Assembly (NCBI GenBank): GCA_028817405.1 | Contig: JAPPPS010000081.1 | Span: 1 to 49,074 of the forward strand | DNA: 49,074 nt | Direction: 5' to 3' | From: Gammaproteobacteria bacterium | Lineage (GTDB): Bacteria; Pseudomonadota; Gammaproteobacteria; Arenicellales; Poriferihabitantaceae | In this document: one piece after another, positions 8,319 through 17,410 of the stretch | Layout of the letters: each line of letters opens with the position of its first letter | Position numbering within the stretch: the first letter of the stretch is position 1 | Made by a program: the position numbers and the translations under genes | Notes under the pieces: generated by a model | Databases searched by the model: none | What the model was told of the DNA's origin: nothing | What the model saw: the letters and a program-made list of their open reading frames with translations, nothing else

Positions 8319-10297
8319 TGACGGCCGACGCCTACCCGCTCCTGTTCAGCATCGACAGCCCGGCCGATTTGCGCCGGCTGGAGCCGCGCCGCCTGCCGGA
8401 ATTGGCTGATGAAATCCGCCGATTCCTCATCGAAGTCACCTCGCGCACCGGCGGCCACTTGGCGCCGGGCCTCGGCACCGTGGAGTTGACCATCGCGCTG
8501 CATTATGTGTTCGACACCCCGGCCGACCGCTTGGTATGGGACATCGGCCACCAGGCTTATCCGCACAAACTGCTGACCGGCCGGCGCGATGAATTCCACA
8601 CCATCCGTCAATACGGCGGCTTGTCCGGATTCTTGAAACGCGGCGAAAGCGCATACGACACTTTCGGCGCGGGCCACGCCAGCACCTCGGTCAGCGCCGC
8701 GCTCGGCATGGCGGTGGCGGCGCGGTTGGCCGGCGCGAAAAACGAAGTGGTGGCGGTCATCGGCGACGGCGCGCTCACCGGCGGCATGGCGTACGAGGCG
8801 CTGAACAACGCCGGCGATTTGGACGCCAATCTGCTGGTGGTGCTGAACGACAACGAGATGTCGATTTCCCCGAATGTCGGCGCGATTTCCAATTACTTGG
8901 CGCGGATGTTGTCGGGCCAGGCGTATAACAGCGGGCGCAGCGTGCTCGGCGCGTTGCCGGCGTCGGTGAAACGCCTGGCGCGACGGTGGGAAGAGCACAT
9001 GAAAGGCATGGTCATGCCCGGCACGCTGTTCGAGGAACTCGGCTTCAACTACATCGGCCCGGTCGACGGTCACAACTTGAACGCGGTCATCGCCACGCTC
9101 GCCAATATGAGACGCATGGACGGCCCGCGCTTCCTGCATCTCATCACGCAAAAAGGCAAAGGTTTCGAGCCGGCCGAAGGCGACCCGTGCATCTACCACG
9201 GCGTCACCCCGTTCAACCCCGACACCGGCAAAATGGAAAAGAAAAAAGGCCGCACCTACACGCATGTTTTCGGCGACTGGCTGTGCGACATGGCGGCGCG
9301 CGATGAGCGGTTGGTCGGCATCACACCGGCCATGCGCGAGGGTTCCGGCTTGGTGCGGTTCTCCGAACAATTCCCCGCGCGGTACTTCGATGTCGGCATC
9401 GCCGAGCAGCATGCGTTGACTTTCGCGGCCGGCCTGGCGGCCGAGGGTTTGAAGCCGGTGGTGGCGATTTACTCCACCTTTTTGCAGCGCGCGTACGACC
9501 AATTGATTCACGACATCGCCATCCAAAACCTCGATGTCACCTTGGCGATTGACCGCGCCGGTTTGGTCGGCGCCGACGGCGAGACGCACATGGGCGCGTA
9601 CGATTACGCGTATCTGCGATGCGTCCCCGGCATTGTCATCATGGCCCCCGCCGACGAAGCCGAATGCCGCGACATGCTGTTCACCGCGTACCGTCACGCG
9701 GGCCCGGCCAGCGTAAGGTATCCGCGCGGCGGCGGGCCGGGGGTGAAGGAACGCGCCGAGATGCATGCACTGCCGATTGGCAAAGCGGAAGTGCGACGAC
9801 GGGGTGGCGACGGTGTTGTCGATGTTGCCGGCGACGCTGTTGCCGGTGACGGTGTTGTCGATGCCGGTGTTGCCGGCATCGCCGGGGGCGGAGTCGCCAT
9901 TCTCGCTTTCGGCTCGCTCGTGGCGACGGCCGAAGCGGTCGGCCGGGAACTGGATGCCACCGTGGTCAACATGCGTTTCATCAAACCGTTGGACGAAGAA
10001 TTAATCGTCGAACTCGCCGACACTTGCGCGTTGTTGGTCACCGTCGAAGAACATGTCACCGCCGCCGGCGCCGGCTCGGCCGTAAGCGAAACCTTACGCC
10101 GCCGCGCCCGCCCGGTCGAACTCCTAACCCTCGGCCTGCCCGACAAACACTTAAGCCACGGCTCACAAACCGAACAACTCGCCGCCTGCAACCTCGACAC
10201 CCCGGGCATCAAACGCAGCATTCAAAAAAAACTCGAAAGCATGTCCGGTCGCGATTCGCCGCACAACCAAAACCTAAGCGAAAACCTAAGCGCCTGA
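8315..10297 (+). CDS. dxs: 1-deoxy-D-xylulose-5-phosphate synthase
   Basis: [60 protein letters not shown]; start is TTG 8315 or ATG 8318. Confidence 0.96.
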   Translation: MMTADAYPLLFSIDSPADLRRLEPRRLPELADEIRRFLIEVTSRTGGHLAPGLGTVELTIALHYVFDTPADRLVWDIGHQAYPHKLLTGRRDEFHTIRQYGGLSGFLKRGESAYDTFGAGHASTSVSAALGMAVAARLAGAKNEVVAVIGDGALTGGMAYEALNNAGDLDANLLVVLNDNEMSISPNVGAISNYLARMLSGQAYNSGRSVLGALPASVKRLARRWEEHMKGMVMPGTLFEELGFNYIGPVDGHNLNAVIATLANMRRMDGPRFLHLITQKGKGFEPAEGDPCIYHGVTPFNPDTGKMEKKKGRTYTHVFGDWLCDMAARDERLVGITPAMREGSGLVRFSEQFPARYFDVGIAEQHALTFAAGLAAEGLKPVVAIYSTFLQRAYDQLIHDIAIQNLDVTLAIDRAGLVGADGETHMGAYDYAYLRCVPGIVIMAPADEAECRDMLFTAYRHAGPASVRYPRGGGPGVKERAEMHALPIGKAEVRRRGGDGVVDVAGDAVAGDGVVDAGVAGIAGGGVAILAFGSLVATAEAVGRELDATVVNMRFIKPLDEELIVELADTCALLVTVEEHVTAAGAGSAVSETLRRRARPVELLTLGLPDKHLSHGSQTEQLAACNLDTPGIKRSIQKKLESMSGRDSPHNQNLSENLSA

Positions 10298-10350
10298 CCC
10301 CGACCACTTCATGCCGTGGTTTGGATGGGTTGATGAAAAAGTCGTTGGCA

Positions 10351-11211
10351 TCATGTTTTCTCCGCATCCTTGGCGATGTCGCGCAGGATGTTGAGGGCTA
10401 ATTTTAGGGCCGCGGGGTCTTTGGGGTTGTCGGTGTAGACCACGTACGCCGGGCGGCGGGCGGTGGGGGCGCCGCGCACCAGGTGCAGGTCGCCGGCCGC
10501 GACCAACGGGTCGACCATGCGGCGCGGGAAGTAGCCGGCGCCGCCGTTTTGCAGGATGTATTGCAAGCCGAGCGCGCCCAAGCCGACCGACACCGCCGGC
10601 GTCTCCAAGTCCGGGAAGGCCGCGCCATGGTCGGCGCGGAAGGTGTCGCCCCAGTCGACGAACACATAATCCTCGACCCAGTCCGGCGACACCGCGCGCG
10701 GCGTGCGCGCGGCCATCACCAGCGTTTCTTCGAACAAGTCCTCGATGACGATGCCGGCCGCCTGGCGCGGCTGGTACATCACGCAAATGTCCAGCAAACC
10801 GTCGGTCAGTTGCCGCATGAGACTGTTGGAATAATCGGCCTGCACCTGCAGCGCGACTTCCGGCGCTTGGCGGCGCATGCGCGGCATCCAGTCGAGAATC
10901 AACCTCTCCCACAAACTCACCTGCGCGCCCAACGCCAGCACCGTGCGGTAGCCCTCCGGCAGCGTCAGTTGCTGCTGCGACTGCTGCCACAAGCGCTCGA
11001 TGCCTTCGGCGTATCGGCGAAACCGCTGCCCGGCCGAGGTCAATTCGACGCCGGTAGCCCTGCGCGCGAACAGCGGCCGGCCGAACCATTCTTCCATCGC
11101 CTTGACCCGCCCGCTGACCGTTGACTGGGTGACATTCAGGGCCTCGGCGGCGCGGCTGAAACTGCCGTCGGCGGCGATTTCGAGGAAGGTGCGGATGTGT
11201 TCGAGTTTCAT
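10351..11211 (-). CDS. LysR family transcriptional regulator
   Basis: MKLEHIRTFLEIAADGSFSRAAEALNVTQSTVSGRVKAMEEWFGRPLFAR. Confidence 0.95.
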   Translation of the reverse strand: MKLEHIRTFLEIAADGSFSRAAEALNVTQSTVSGRVKAMEEWFGRPLFARRATGVELTSAGQRFRRYAEGIERLWQQSQQQLTLPEGYRTVLALGAQVSLWERLILDWMPRMRRQAPEVALQVQADYSNSLMRQLTDGLLDICVMYQPRQAAGIVIEDLFEETLVMAARTPRAVSPDWVEDYVFVDWGDTFRADHGAAFPDLETPAVSVGLGALGLQYILQNGGAGYFPRRMVDPLVAAGDLHLVRGAPTARRPAYVVYTDNPKDPAALKLALNILRDIAKDAEKT

Positions 11212-11357
11212 GGTTTCCCCCCCGTGGGCGGCGGCGATGGCCGGTTGGCGGCGGCTGGTCTCGGCGGCCGGTTGGCGGCGCGGCTATCGGAAAGTACGAT
11301 AAATGCTATCAAAAAAAACCGCTTTCCAAATGGCAATTTCGGTCGCAGATTCGCGCC

Positions 11358-12518
11358 ATGTCGACCGCCGCCCCCCCGCCGTTGTCATCGCCGTTGCCGC
11401 CCGCTGCGCCGGCGTCGCCATTGCCGGCCGCGCCGGGCCACCCGGCCGCCGGCATCGCGCTGTGCGTGTTCGGCTTGTTTTTGTTCAGCGTGCAAGACCT
11501 CATCATCAAGTGGTTCAGCGGCGCGTATTCCGTGCTGCAACTGGTGTTCATCCGCGGCCTGGCGGCGCTGCCGCTGATATTAATCGCGGTGCGCTTGACC
11601 GGCGGCTGGCGCGGTTTGCGCTGCGCGCGGCCGAAGTTGCTTCTCGCGCGCGGCTTGCTCGGCTTCCTCTCGTATCTCGCGTACTACATGGCGCTTGCCG
11701 CGCTGCCGTTGGTGGAGGTGGTCACCTTGGTGTTCGCGGCGCCGGTGATTCTCACGGTGCTGTCGGCGGCGGTGCTGAAAGAGCCGGTCGGGGCGCGACG
11801 GTGGAGCGCGCTGGCGGTCGGCTTCGCCGCCATCGTGCTGGTGGTGGGGCCGTCCGGCGACTTCCGGCACTTGGCGACTTTTCTGGCGTTGTTCGCGGCC
11901 TTTGCGTACGCCTGCCAGAATCTCCTCACGCGCGTCATCGGCGTTAGCGAATCACCGTGGACGGTCATACTGTACACGCTGTTCGCGTTCATCGGCGGCA
12001 GCGTGGCTGCGGCCGCGGCGGTGGCCGTGTTCGGCGGCGCGCTGCTGGATGGGGTCGGGGTCGGGGCCGGGGCCGGGGTCGGGGTCGGGGCCGGGGCCGG
12101 CGGCGCGGACAACCCGGCGCTGCAATTTCTGCTGCGGCCGTGGAAGTTGCCGCCGCTCGGCCACGGTCTACTGATGCTGTTCCTCGGCCTCAACACCGCG
12201 CTGGCGTTTTACTGCATCACCCGCGCGTACCGCGAAACCCCGGTCAGCGTGGTCGCGCCGTTTGAATACACCTACATTATTTGGGCGGTGCTGTTCGGCT
12301 ACTTGTTGTGGGGCGAGACGCCGAAAACCACCAGCATCATCGGCGTCGCGCTGCTGGTCGGCAGCGGCTTGTACATCTTCCGCCGCGAGTTGCGCTTGAG
12401 CGCGCAGGCGGCCGACGGTCAACCGCGGCCGCGACGGTGGCGGAAGTTCCGCGGCGGCGGGTTGCCGACGGTCGATTCCGGCGGGGTGCGGCCGGTGCGG
12501 CCGGCCGGCGCGACCTGA
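11358..12518 (+). CDS. EamA/DMT superfamily transporter
   Basis: Multi-TM protein with two EamA-like halves; GIALCVFGLFLFSVQDLIIKWF ... FEYTYIIWAVLFGYLLWGETP. Confidence 0.9.
   Translation: MSTAAPPPLSSPLPPAAPASPLPAAPGHPAAGIALCVFGLFLFSVQDLIIKWFSGAYSVLQLVFIRGLAALPLILIAVRLTGGWRGLRCARPKLLLARGLLGFLSYLAYYMALAALPLVEVVTLVFAAPVILTVLSAAVLKEPVGARRWSALAVGFAAIVLVVGPSGDFRHLATFLALFAAFAYACQNLLTRVIGVSESPWTVILYTLFAFIGGSVAAAAAVAVFGGALLDGVGVGAGAGVGVGAGAGGADNPALQFLLRPWKLPPLGHGLLMLFLGLNTALAFYCITRAYRETPVSVVAPFEYTYIIWAVLFGYLLWGETPKTTSIIGVALLVGSGLYIFRRELRLSAQAADGQPRPRRWRKFRGGGLPTVDSGGVRPVRPAGAT
12051..12098 (+). repeat. Two perfect 24-bp repeats GGGGTCGGGGTCGGGGCCGGGGCC inside EamA gene
   Basis: Exact by reading; encodes GVGVGAGAGVGVGAGA; eight G4 runs with 2-nt spacers. 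Confidence 0.97.
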
Positions 12519-12632
12519 AAACCGCGGCCACGGTGTCCGCGCCGCCGGCCCCATCATAATGGTCACCGTCGCCGCCGCGCCTTTGCTACAATCCCCGCCA
12601 TCGCCCCCGCCCCCGCCCCCGCCCCGCATCCG

Positions 12633-13523
12633 ATGAACGAACCAATGACTCCCCGGCCCGGCCTTTTCGATAACCCCATGGTGGAAGCCAAGGGCGTGGA
12701 TTTTGCTTTCGGCGCCGGCGCGCGCGCGATTTACCGCGGCCTGGATTTGGTGGTGCCGCGCGGCAAGGTGACGGTGATTCTTGGGCCCAGCGGCTGCGGC
12801 AAATCCACCTTCTTGAGTTTGGTCGGCGGCCGCCTGCGGCCGGGCCGCGGCGAAGTGTTGTTCGACGGCGCGCCGATTCCGCCGCCCGGCAGCGCGCGGT
12901 TGTTCGCCATGCGCCGCAGCATGGGCATGCTGTTTCAGAGCAGCGCGCTGCTGACCGATTTGTCGGTGTTCGACAATGTCGCGTTCCCGCTGCGCGAGCA
13001 GACCAAGTTGCCGGAAGAATTGATTCGCATCGTGGTACTGCTGAAGTTGGAAATGGTCGGCTTGCGCGGCGCGCGCGGTTTGATGCCGGCCGAGTTGTCC
13101 GGCGGCATGCAGCGGCGGGTGGCGCTGGCGCGCGCCATCGCCCTCGACCCGGAGTTGGTGATGTACGACGAGCCGTTCGTCGGCCTGGACCCGATTTCCA
13201 TGGGCGTCATCGTCAAACTCATCCGCGAGTTGAACGACGCGCTCGGCTTGACCTCCATCGTGGTCACGCATGATGTCAGCGAGGGCCGCGCCATCGCCGA
13301 CTATCTGTATTTGCTCGGCGACGGCCGGGTCATCGGCCACGGCCGGCCGGCCGACATGGCCGACAGCGACTTGCCGCAGGTGAAGCAGTTCATGGGCGGC
13401 TTGCCGGACGGGCCGGTGGCGTTTCACTACCCGGCCGACGCGTTGGGCGATGACTTGGGCGCGGGCGGCCGCGGCGGCGCGGCCGCGGCGCGAGCCGCTG
13501 AGACGGTCAGATTCGCGCCATGA
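12633..13523 (+). CDS. mlaF: Phospholipid ABC transporter ATP-binding protein MlaF
   Basis: GPSGCGKST Walker A, LSGGMQRRVALARAIA signature; followed by permease/MCE/MlaC/STAS. Confidence 0.92.
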   Translation: MNEPMTPRPGLFDNPMVEAKGVDFAFGAGARAIYRGLDLVVPRGKVTVILGPSGCGKSTFLSLVGGRLRPGRGEVLFDGAPIPPPGSARLFAMRRSMGMLFQSSALLTDLSVFDNVAFPLREQTKLPEELIRIVVLLKLEMVGLRGARGLMPAELSGGMQRRVALARAIALDPELVMYDEPFVGLDPISMGVIVKLIRELNDALGLTSIVVTHDVSEGRAIADYLYLLGDGRVIGHGRPADMADSDLPQVKQFMGGLPDGPVAFHYPADALGDDLGAGGRGGAAAARAAETVRFAP

Positions 13524-14299
13524 AACTCATCGCCGCATTGGGCGCCTGGGCCATCGCATTCGTTGCCCGCTTGGGCGCGTCGTTTTTGTTTCTGCTGCGC
13601 GCCTTGGCCGGCGCGGGCCGGGCCTTGCCGCGGTTCTCGTTGGTGGTCGAGCAGTTGTACGCCATCGGCGTTTTGACTCTGCTGATTATCCTGGTGTCGG
13701 GCCTGTTCGTGGGCATGGTGTTGGGGTTGCAGGGCTACTATCAACTGGTCAATTTCAGCGCCGAGTCCAGCCTTGGCTTGGTGGTGGCGTTGTTTTTGGT
13801 GCGCGAGTTGGGGCCGGTGCTGTCGGCGTTGCTGTTCGCCGGGCGGGCCGGCTCGGCGTTGACCGCGGAAATCGGCCTGATGAAGGCCACGGACCAATTG
13901 GCGGCGATGGAAATGATGGCGGTCGACCCGTTCGCGCGCGTCATCGGGCCGCGGTTTGTCGCCGGTCTCATCGCCATGCCGCTGCTGGCGGCGCTACTGA
14001 GCGCGGTCGGGGTGTTGGGCGGCTATCTCATCGGCCACGGCCAGTTCGGCGTCGACCCTGGGGTATACTGGTCGTCCATGCAAAACGGCGTCGACTTGGT
14101 GGACGATGTGCTGAACGGCATCATCAAAAGCGTGGTGTTCGGCTTCGTCATCACCTGGGTGGCGTTGTTTGAGGGCTACGCCGCGCCGCCGACATCCGAA
14201 GGTGTGAGTCGCGCCACCACGCGCACCGTGGTCGCCTCGTCGCTGGCGGTGTTGGGCGGCGACTACATTCTCACCGCGTTAATGTTTGGAGGATTGTGA
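13520..14299 (+). CDS. mlaE: Lipid asymmetry maintenance ABC transporter permease MlaE
   Basis: GMVLGLQGYYQLVNFSAESSLG, RELGPVLSALLFAGRAGSALTAEIGLMKATDQ. Confidence 0.95.
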   Translation: MKLIAALGAWAIAFVARLGASFLFLLRALAGAGRALPRFSLVVEQLYAIGVLTLLIILVSGLFVGMVLGLQGYYQLVNFSAESSLGLVVALFLVRELGPVLSALLFAGRAGSALTAEIGLMKATDQLAAMEMMAVDPFARVIGPRFVAGLIAMPLLAALLSAVGVLGGYLIGHGQFGVDPGVYWSSMQNGVDLVDDVLNGIIKSVVFGFVITWVALFEGYAAPPTSEGVSRATTRTVVASSLAVLGGDYILTALMFGGL

Positions 14300-14300
14300 A

Positions 14301-14765
14301 GTGCGAAGCAACCGAATCGAAATCTGGGTGGGGATTTTTATCCTGCTCGGCCTGGCGGCGCTGACCATGTTGGCGGTGCAAGTGAGCAACGCCGGCGGCG
14401 CGGGCGGAGACACCTACCGCGTCAACGCGCACTTCGACAACATCGGCGGTCTGACCGAGAAAGCGCCGGTGATGATTGGCGGCGTGCGCGTCGGCCGGGT
14501 CGGCGTCATCGGCATCGACACCGACAGTTACCGCGCCGTGGTCGGCCTCGACATCGACGCGCGATACGACACCCTGCCGGCCGACACCAGCGCCTCCATC
14601 CTCACCGCCGGCCTGCTCGGCGCGCAGTTTGTCGGCTTGCAACCCGGCGCCGATGATTTTTATTTGGAGGACGGCGACCGTTTGGAAATCACCCAGTCGG
14701 CGATTCAACTGGAGTCGCTGATTAGTCAGTTTATGTTCAGCCAAGGGCGCGGCGGGGAACAGTGA
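14301..14765 (+). CDS. mlaD: MCE-domain outer membrane lipid asymmetry protein MlaD
   Basis: VRSNRIEIWVGIFILLGLAALTMLAVQVS; MCE core; GTG start likely. Confidence 0.92.
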   Translation: MRSNRIEIWVGIFILLGLAALTMLAVQVSNAGGAGGDTYRVNAHFDNIGGLTEKAPVMIGGVRVGRVGVIGIDTDSYRAVVGLDIDARYDTLPADTSASILTAGLLGAQFVGLQPGADDFYLEDGDRLEITQSAIQLESLISQFMFSQGRGGEQ

Positions 14766-15499
14766 ACAGCGGAATACAATTCGCGCCGGCAGCGAGGCGG
14801 CGGGCGGTTGCCGGGCGGTTGCCGCGGCGATTCGTGGGTACGCCGTGGGGGCGACGCGCGGTTGCCGGGTTGCTGAGCGCCGCGTTTATCGCCGGCGCCG
14901 GTGGACTTCTGCTCGCGCCGGCCGCGGCCGTCGCGCAAGTTGCGCCGGAAGAACCGCAAGCGCTCATCGAACGCAAGGTGCAGGAATTGCTGGACCAATT
15001 CACCGCCCGCCGCGCCGAACTGGAGGCCGACCGGCGCGCGTTGTTTGCGTTGGTGGACCAAGTGGCGTCGCCGCTGTTTGACTTCGAGCGCATCGCCAAA
15101 TTGGTACTGGCGCAGAACTGGCGGCGCGCCAGCGCCGAGCAGCGCGCCGAATTCCGCGACGCGTTTCGCCAACTCCTCATCGCCACCTACGCCACCGCGC
15201 TGCACCAGTATTCCGGCGACGAGCGCATGACTTTCACCGCCTCCAAAATCACCGAGCGCAAGGGGCGGAAGTTCGCGCAAGTGTCATCCGAAGTCACCCT
15301 CGCCGACGGCGCCGAGCCGATTGCGGTCGAATATGCGCTGCTGCTCGACAAACGCGGCGCGTGGAAAATCTACAACCTGACCGTCGGCAGCCTCAACATG
15401 ATTGTCAACTACCGCAACGCCTACGCTTCGTCGGTCGGCGAACTTGGCATCGACGGTGTCATCGCGGAAATGAAGCGCGTGAACGCCGGCAATTTCTAA
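14762..15499 (+). CDS. mlaC: MlaC/Ttg2D family phospholipid-binding protein
   Basis: FDFERIAKLVLAQNWRRASAEQRAEFRDAFRQLLIATYATALHQYSG; position in mla cluster. Confidence 0.92.
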   Translation: MNSGIQFAPAARRRAVAGRLPRRFVGTPWGRRAVAGLLSAAFIAGAGGLLLAPAAAVAQVAPEEPQALIERKVQELLDQFTARRAELEADRRALFALVDQVASPLFDFERIAKLVLAQNWRRASAEQRAEFRDAFRQLLIATYATALHQYSGDERMTFTASKITERKGRKFAQVSSEVTLADGAEPIAVEYALLLDKRGAWKIYNLTVGSLNMIVNYRNAYASSVGELGIDGVIAEMKRVNAGNF

Positions 15500-15864
15500 T
15501 GCCCGCCCCCGCCACCCTCACCCGCGCGCGCGGCCGCCTCGAGTTGGCCGGCGATTTAACCGGCGGCAGCGTGCCGGGGTTGTTCGCGCAGACGCCGCGT
15601 TTCGATGCTGAGTCGATGGCGGAGTCGGCGGCGGAGGCGGATGCATCGGCGGAGCCGGCGGCGTTGCGCATCGACCTGCGCGCGGTCGGCGAGGTGGACA
15701 GCAGCGGCTTGGCGTTGCTGCTGCACTGGCGGGGGGTCGCGGCGCGCGCCAACGCCCGCCTGACTTTCACCGGCGCGCCGGCGCAGTTGCGCGAGATGGC
15801 GAAAATCACCGGCGTGGAAACATTGCTGGATTTGGCAACAAGCGGCGCGAACGCCGCGCCTTGA
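15499..15864 (+). CDS. mlaB: STAS-domain protein MlaB
   Basis: LRIDLRAVGEVDSSGLALLLHW STAS signature; TAATG overlap with mlaC. Confidence 0.85.
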   Translation: MPAPATLTRARGRLELAGDLTGGSVPGLFAQTPRFDAESMAESAAEADASAEPAALRIDLRAVGEVDSSGLALLLHWRGVAARANARLTFTGAPAQLREMAKITGVETLLDLATSGANAAP

Positions 15865-15923
15865 CTTCCCGCGATTCGCCGTTATACTCGCTTTAATCCA
15901 CCGCAATCCATCAGGAGGAAACC

Positions 15924-16175
15924 ATGAAAACCCCGCAACTCGACACCGTATACAAATCGTACATCGACGCGTATCACGCGGCGTCCATCCTCAAAAAGCG
16001 GGATGCCGATGCGGACACTTTGGTGCGCATTGAAAAAGCGCCATATGGCGACGGTTATGTGGTCCGCTCCACGCCGATTTTTCTTGAAACAACTTTCCCC
16101 ATGCTCGGCGTGGGGGAGCCGCTCGCGTCTGACTGGGACACCGACTCAACGCGCGGTTACGGTGGCAAGCGGTAG
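15924..16175 (+). CDS. Small conserved-type hypothetical protein (83 aa)
   Basis: AGGAGG Shine-Dalgarno just upstream of ATG; inserted between mlaB and ibaG. Confidence 0.65.
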   Translation: MKTPQLDTVYKSYIDAYHAASILKKRDADADTLVRIEKAPYGDGYVVRSTPIFLETTFPMLGVGEPLASDWDTDSTRGYGGKR

Positions 16176-16181
16176 CCGCAA

Positions 16182-16604
16182 ATGAACGATTCCGAACATG
16201 ACCCGTCCGGACAAGAGTTAATGCCCCCGGTCGATGATTTAATCGACCTGGAGCGGGCGCGCATCGACAACGCCAACCGTCTGGTTGATGTGAGAAGAGA
16301 ACTCATCGCCGCCGGCGACCGCAATGACCAGCGGCATTTTGAATTCCACACCAACCGTTTGGAACGCGAAATGGCGTTTCATCACACCCGTCACAAAACT
16401 TATAAAACGGTCGTGTATGCAGTCATCATTGCATCCGTTGCAACCGTTTGCTTTTTGTTTTACAACGCCTTTTACGGCGAAGGCCGGCAACAGGAATACG
16501 CGCTGATGATTATCAAATACCTTGCCATCGGCTTGGCCGGCTACGGCGTCATCAGCGGCATCGCCGGCTTGTTCAGGCGGTTGATGAAACCTGATGCGGA
16601 ATGA
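16182..16604 (+). CDS. Two-TM small membrane protein, hypothetical (140 aa)
   Basis: Charged N-terminal region then VVYAVIIASVATVCFLFY and YLAIGLAGYGVISGIAGLF hydrophobic helices. Confidence 0.7.
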   Translation: MNDSEHDPSGQELMPPVDDLIDLERARIDNANRLVDVRRELIAAGDRNDQRHFEFHTNRLEREMAFHHTRHKTYKTVVYAVIIASVATVCFLFYNAFYGEGRQQEYALMIIKYLAIGLAGYGVISGIAGLFRRLMKPDAE

Positions 16605-16640
16605 CGGAATGAACGCGCGGTCTGTTTTGCGCTGAAACCG

Positions 16641-16883
16641 ATGCCGACTCCCGAAGACATCCAAGGCTGGATTCAAGCCGGCCTGCCGCGCGCCGAGGTG
16701 CGCGTGGCCGGCGATGGCCGGCATTTTGAGGCCGTCATCGTCGACGACGGTTTCGCCGGCCAGTCGCTGCTGGCGCGCCACCAGATGGTCTACGATGCGC
16801 TCGGCGCGCGCATGAAAGCGGACATCCACGCGCTTTCCATGCAAACGCTGACGCCCGACGAACACCGCGCGCGCGGCGCATGA
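16641..16883 (+). CDS. ibaG: BolA family protein IbaG
   Basis: AEVRVAGDGRHFEAVIVDDGFAGQSLLARHQMVYDALGARMKADIHALSMQTLTPDE. Confidence 0.92.
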   Translation: MPTPEDIQGWIQAGLPRAEVRVAGDGRHFEAVIVDDGFAGQSLLARHQMVYDALGARMKADIHALSMQTLTPDEHRARGA

Positions 16884-16926
16884 CGCGGCGGTTTTTTTGA
16901 TTCAAGCAAACCATGAGAGGCCACCC

Positions 16927-17247
16927 ATGTCAGTCCATGAGCAACTGAAACAAGTCATCGAAAGCAACGAAGTGGTGTTGTTTATGAAAGGCACGCCGGA
17001 CTTTCCGCAGTGCGGATTTTCCGGGCGCACCGCGCAAATTCTTCAAGCGTGCGACACGCGTTTCGCGTCTGTCGATGTGCTTGCCGACGACGCGGTCCGC
17101 CAGGGCATCAAGGATTATTCCAACTGGCCGACGGTGCCGCAGTTGTATGTGCGCGGCGAATTCATCGGCGGCTGCGACATCATGACGCAGTTGTATGAGA
17201 GCGGCGAGTTGCAAAAAATTCTGAAGCCGGAAACCGCGCCGAACTGA
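16927..17247 (+). CDS. grxD: CGFS monothiol glutaredoxin
   Basis: VVLFMKGTPDFPQCGFSGRTAQIL ... NWPTVPQLYVRGEFIGGCDIMTQLYESGEL. Confidence 0.96.
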   Translation: MSVHEQLKQVIESNEVVLFMKGTPDFPQCGFSGRTAQILQACDTRFASVDVLADDAVRQGIKDYSNWPTVPQLYVRGEFIGGCDIMTQLYESGELQKILKPETAPN

Positions 17248-17265
17248 GTCGCGGCGACGACGGTG

Positions 17266-17410
17266 CTATTCGCCGCCGTTGCCACTGTCGATTTTGTCGC
17301 TGTCGCCGTTATTCCGGCCGCGGTCGCGGCCGCCGTTACCGTCACCGTCGTCGCCGCCGCGGTCGCCGTTACTGTCACCGTCACCGTCGCCGCAGCCACC
17401 ACCGTCACCC
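17266..17410. repeat. CACCGTCGCC-type low-complexity repeat forming C-terminal tail of Rieske protein
   Basis: ACCGTCACCGTCGTCGCC...; encodes GDGDGDSNGDRGGDDGDGNGG. Confidence 0.9.
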
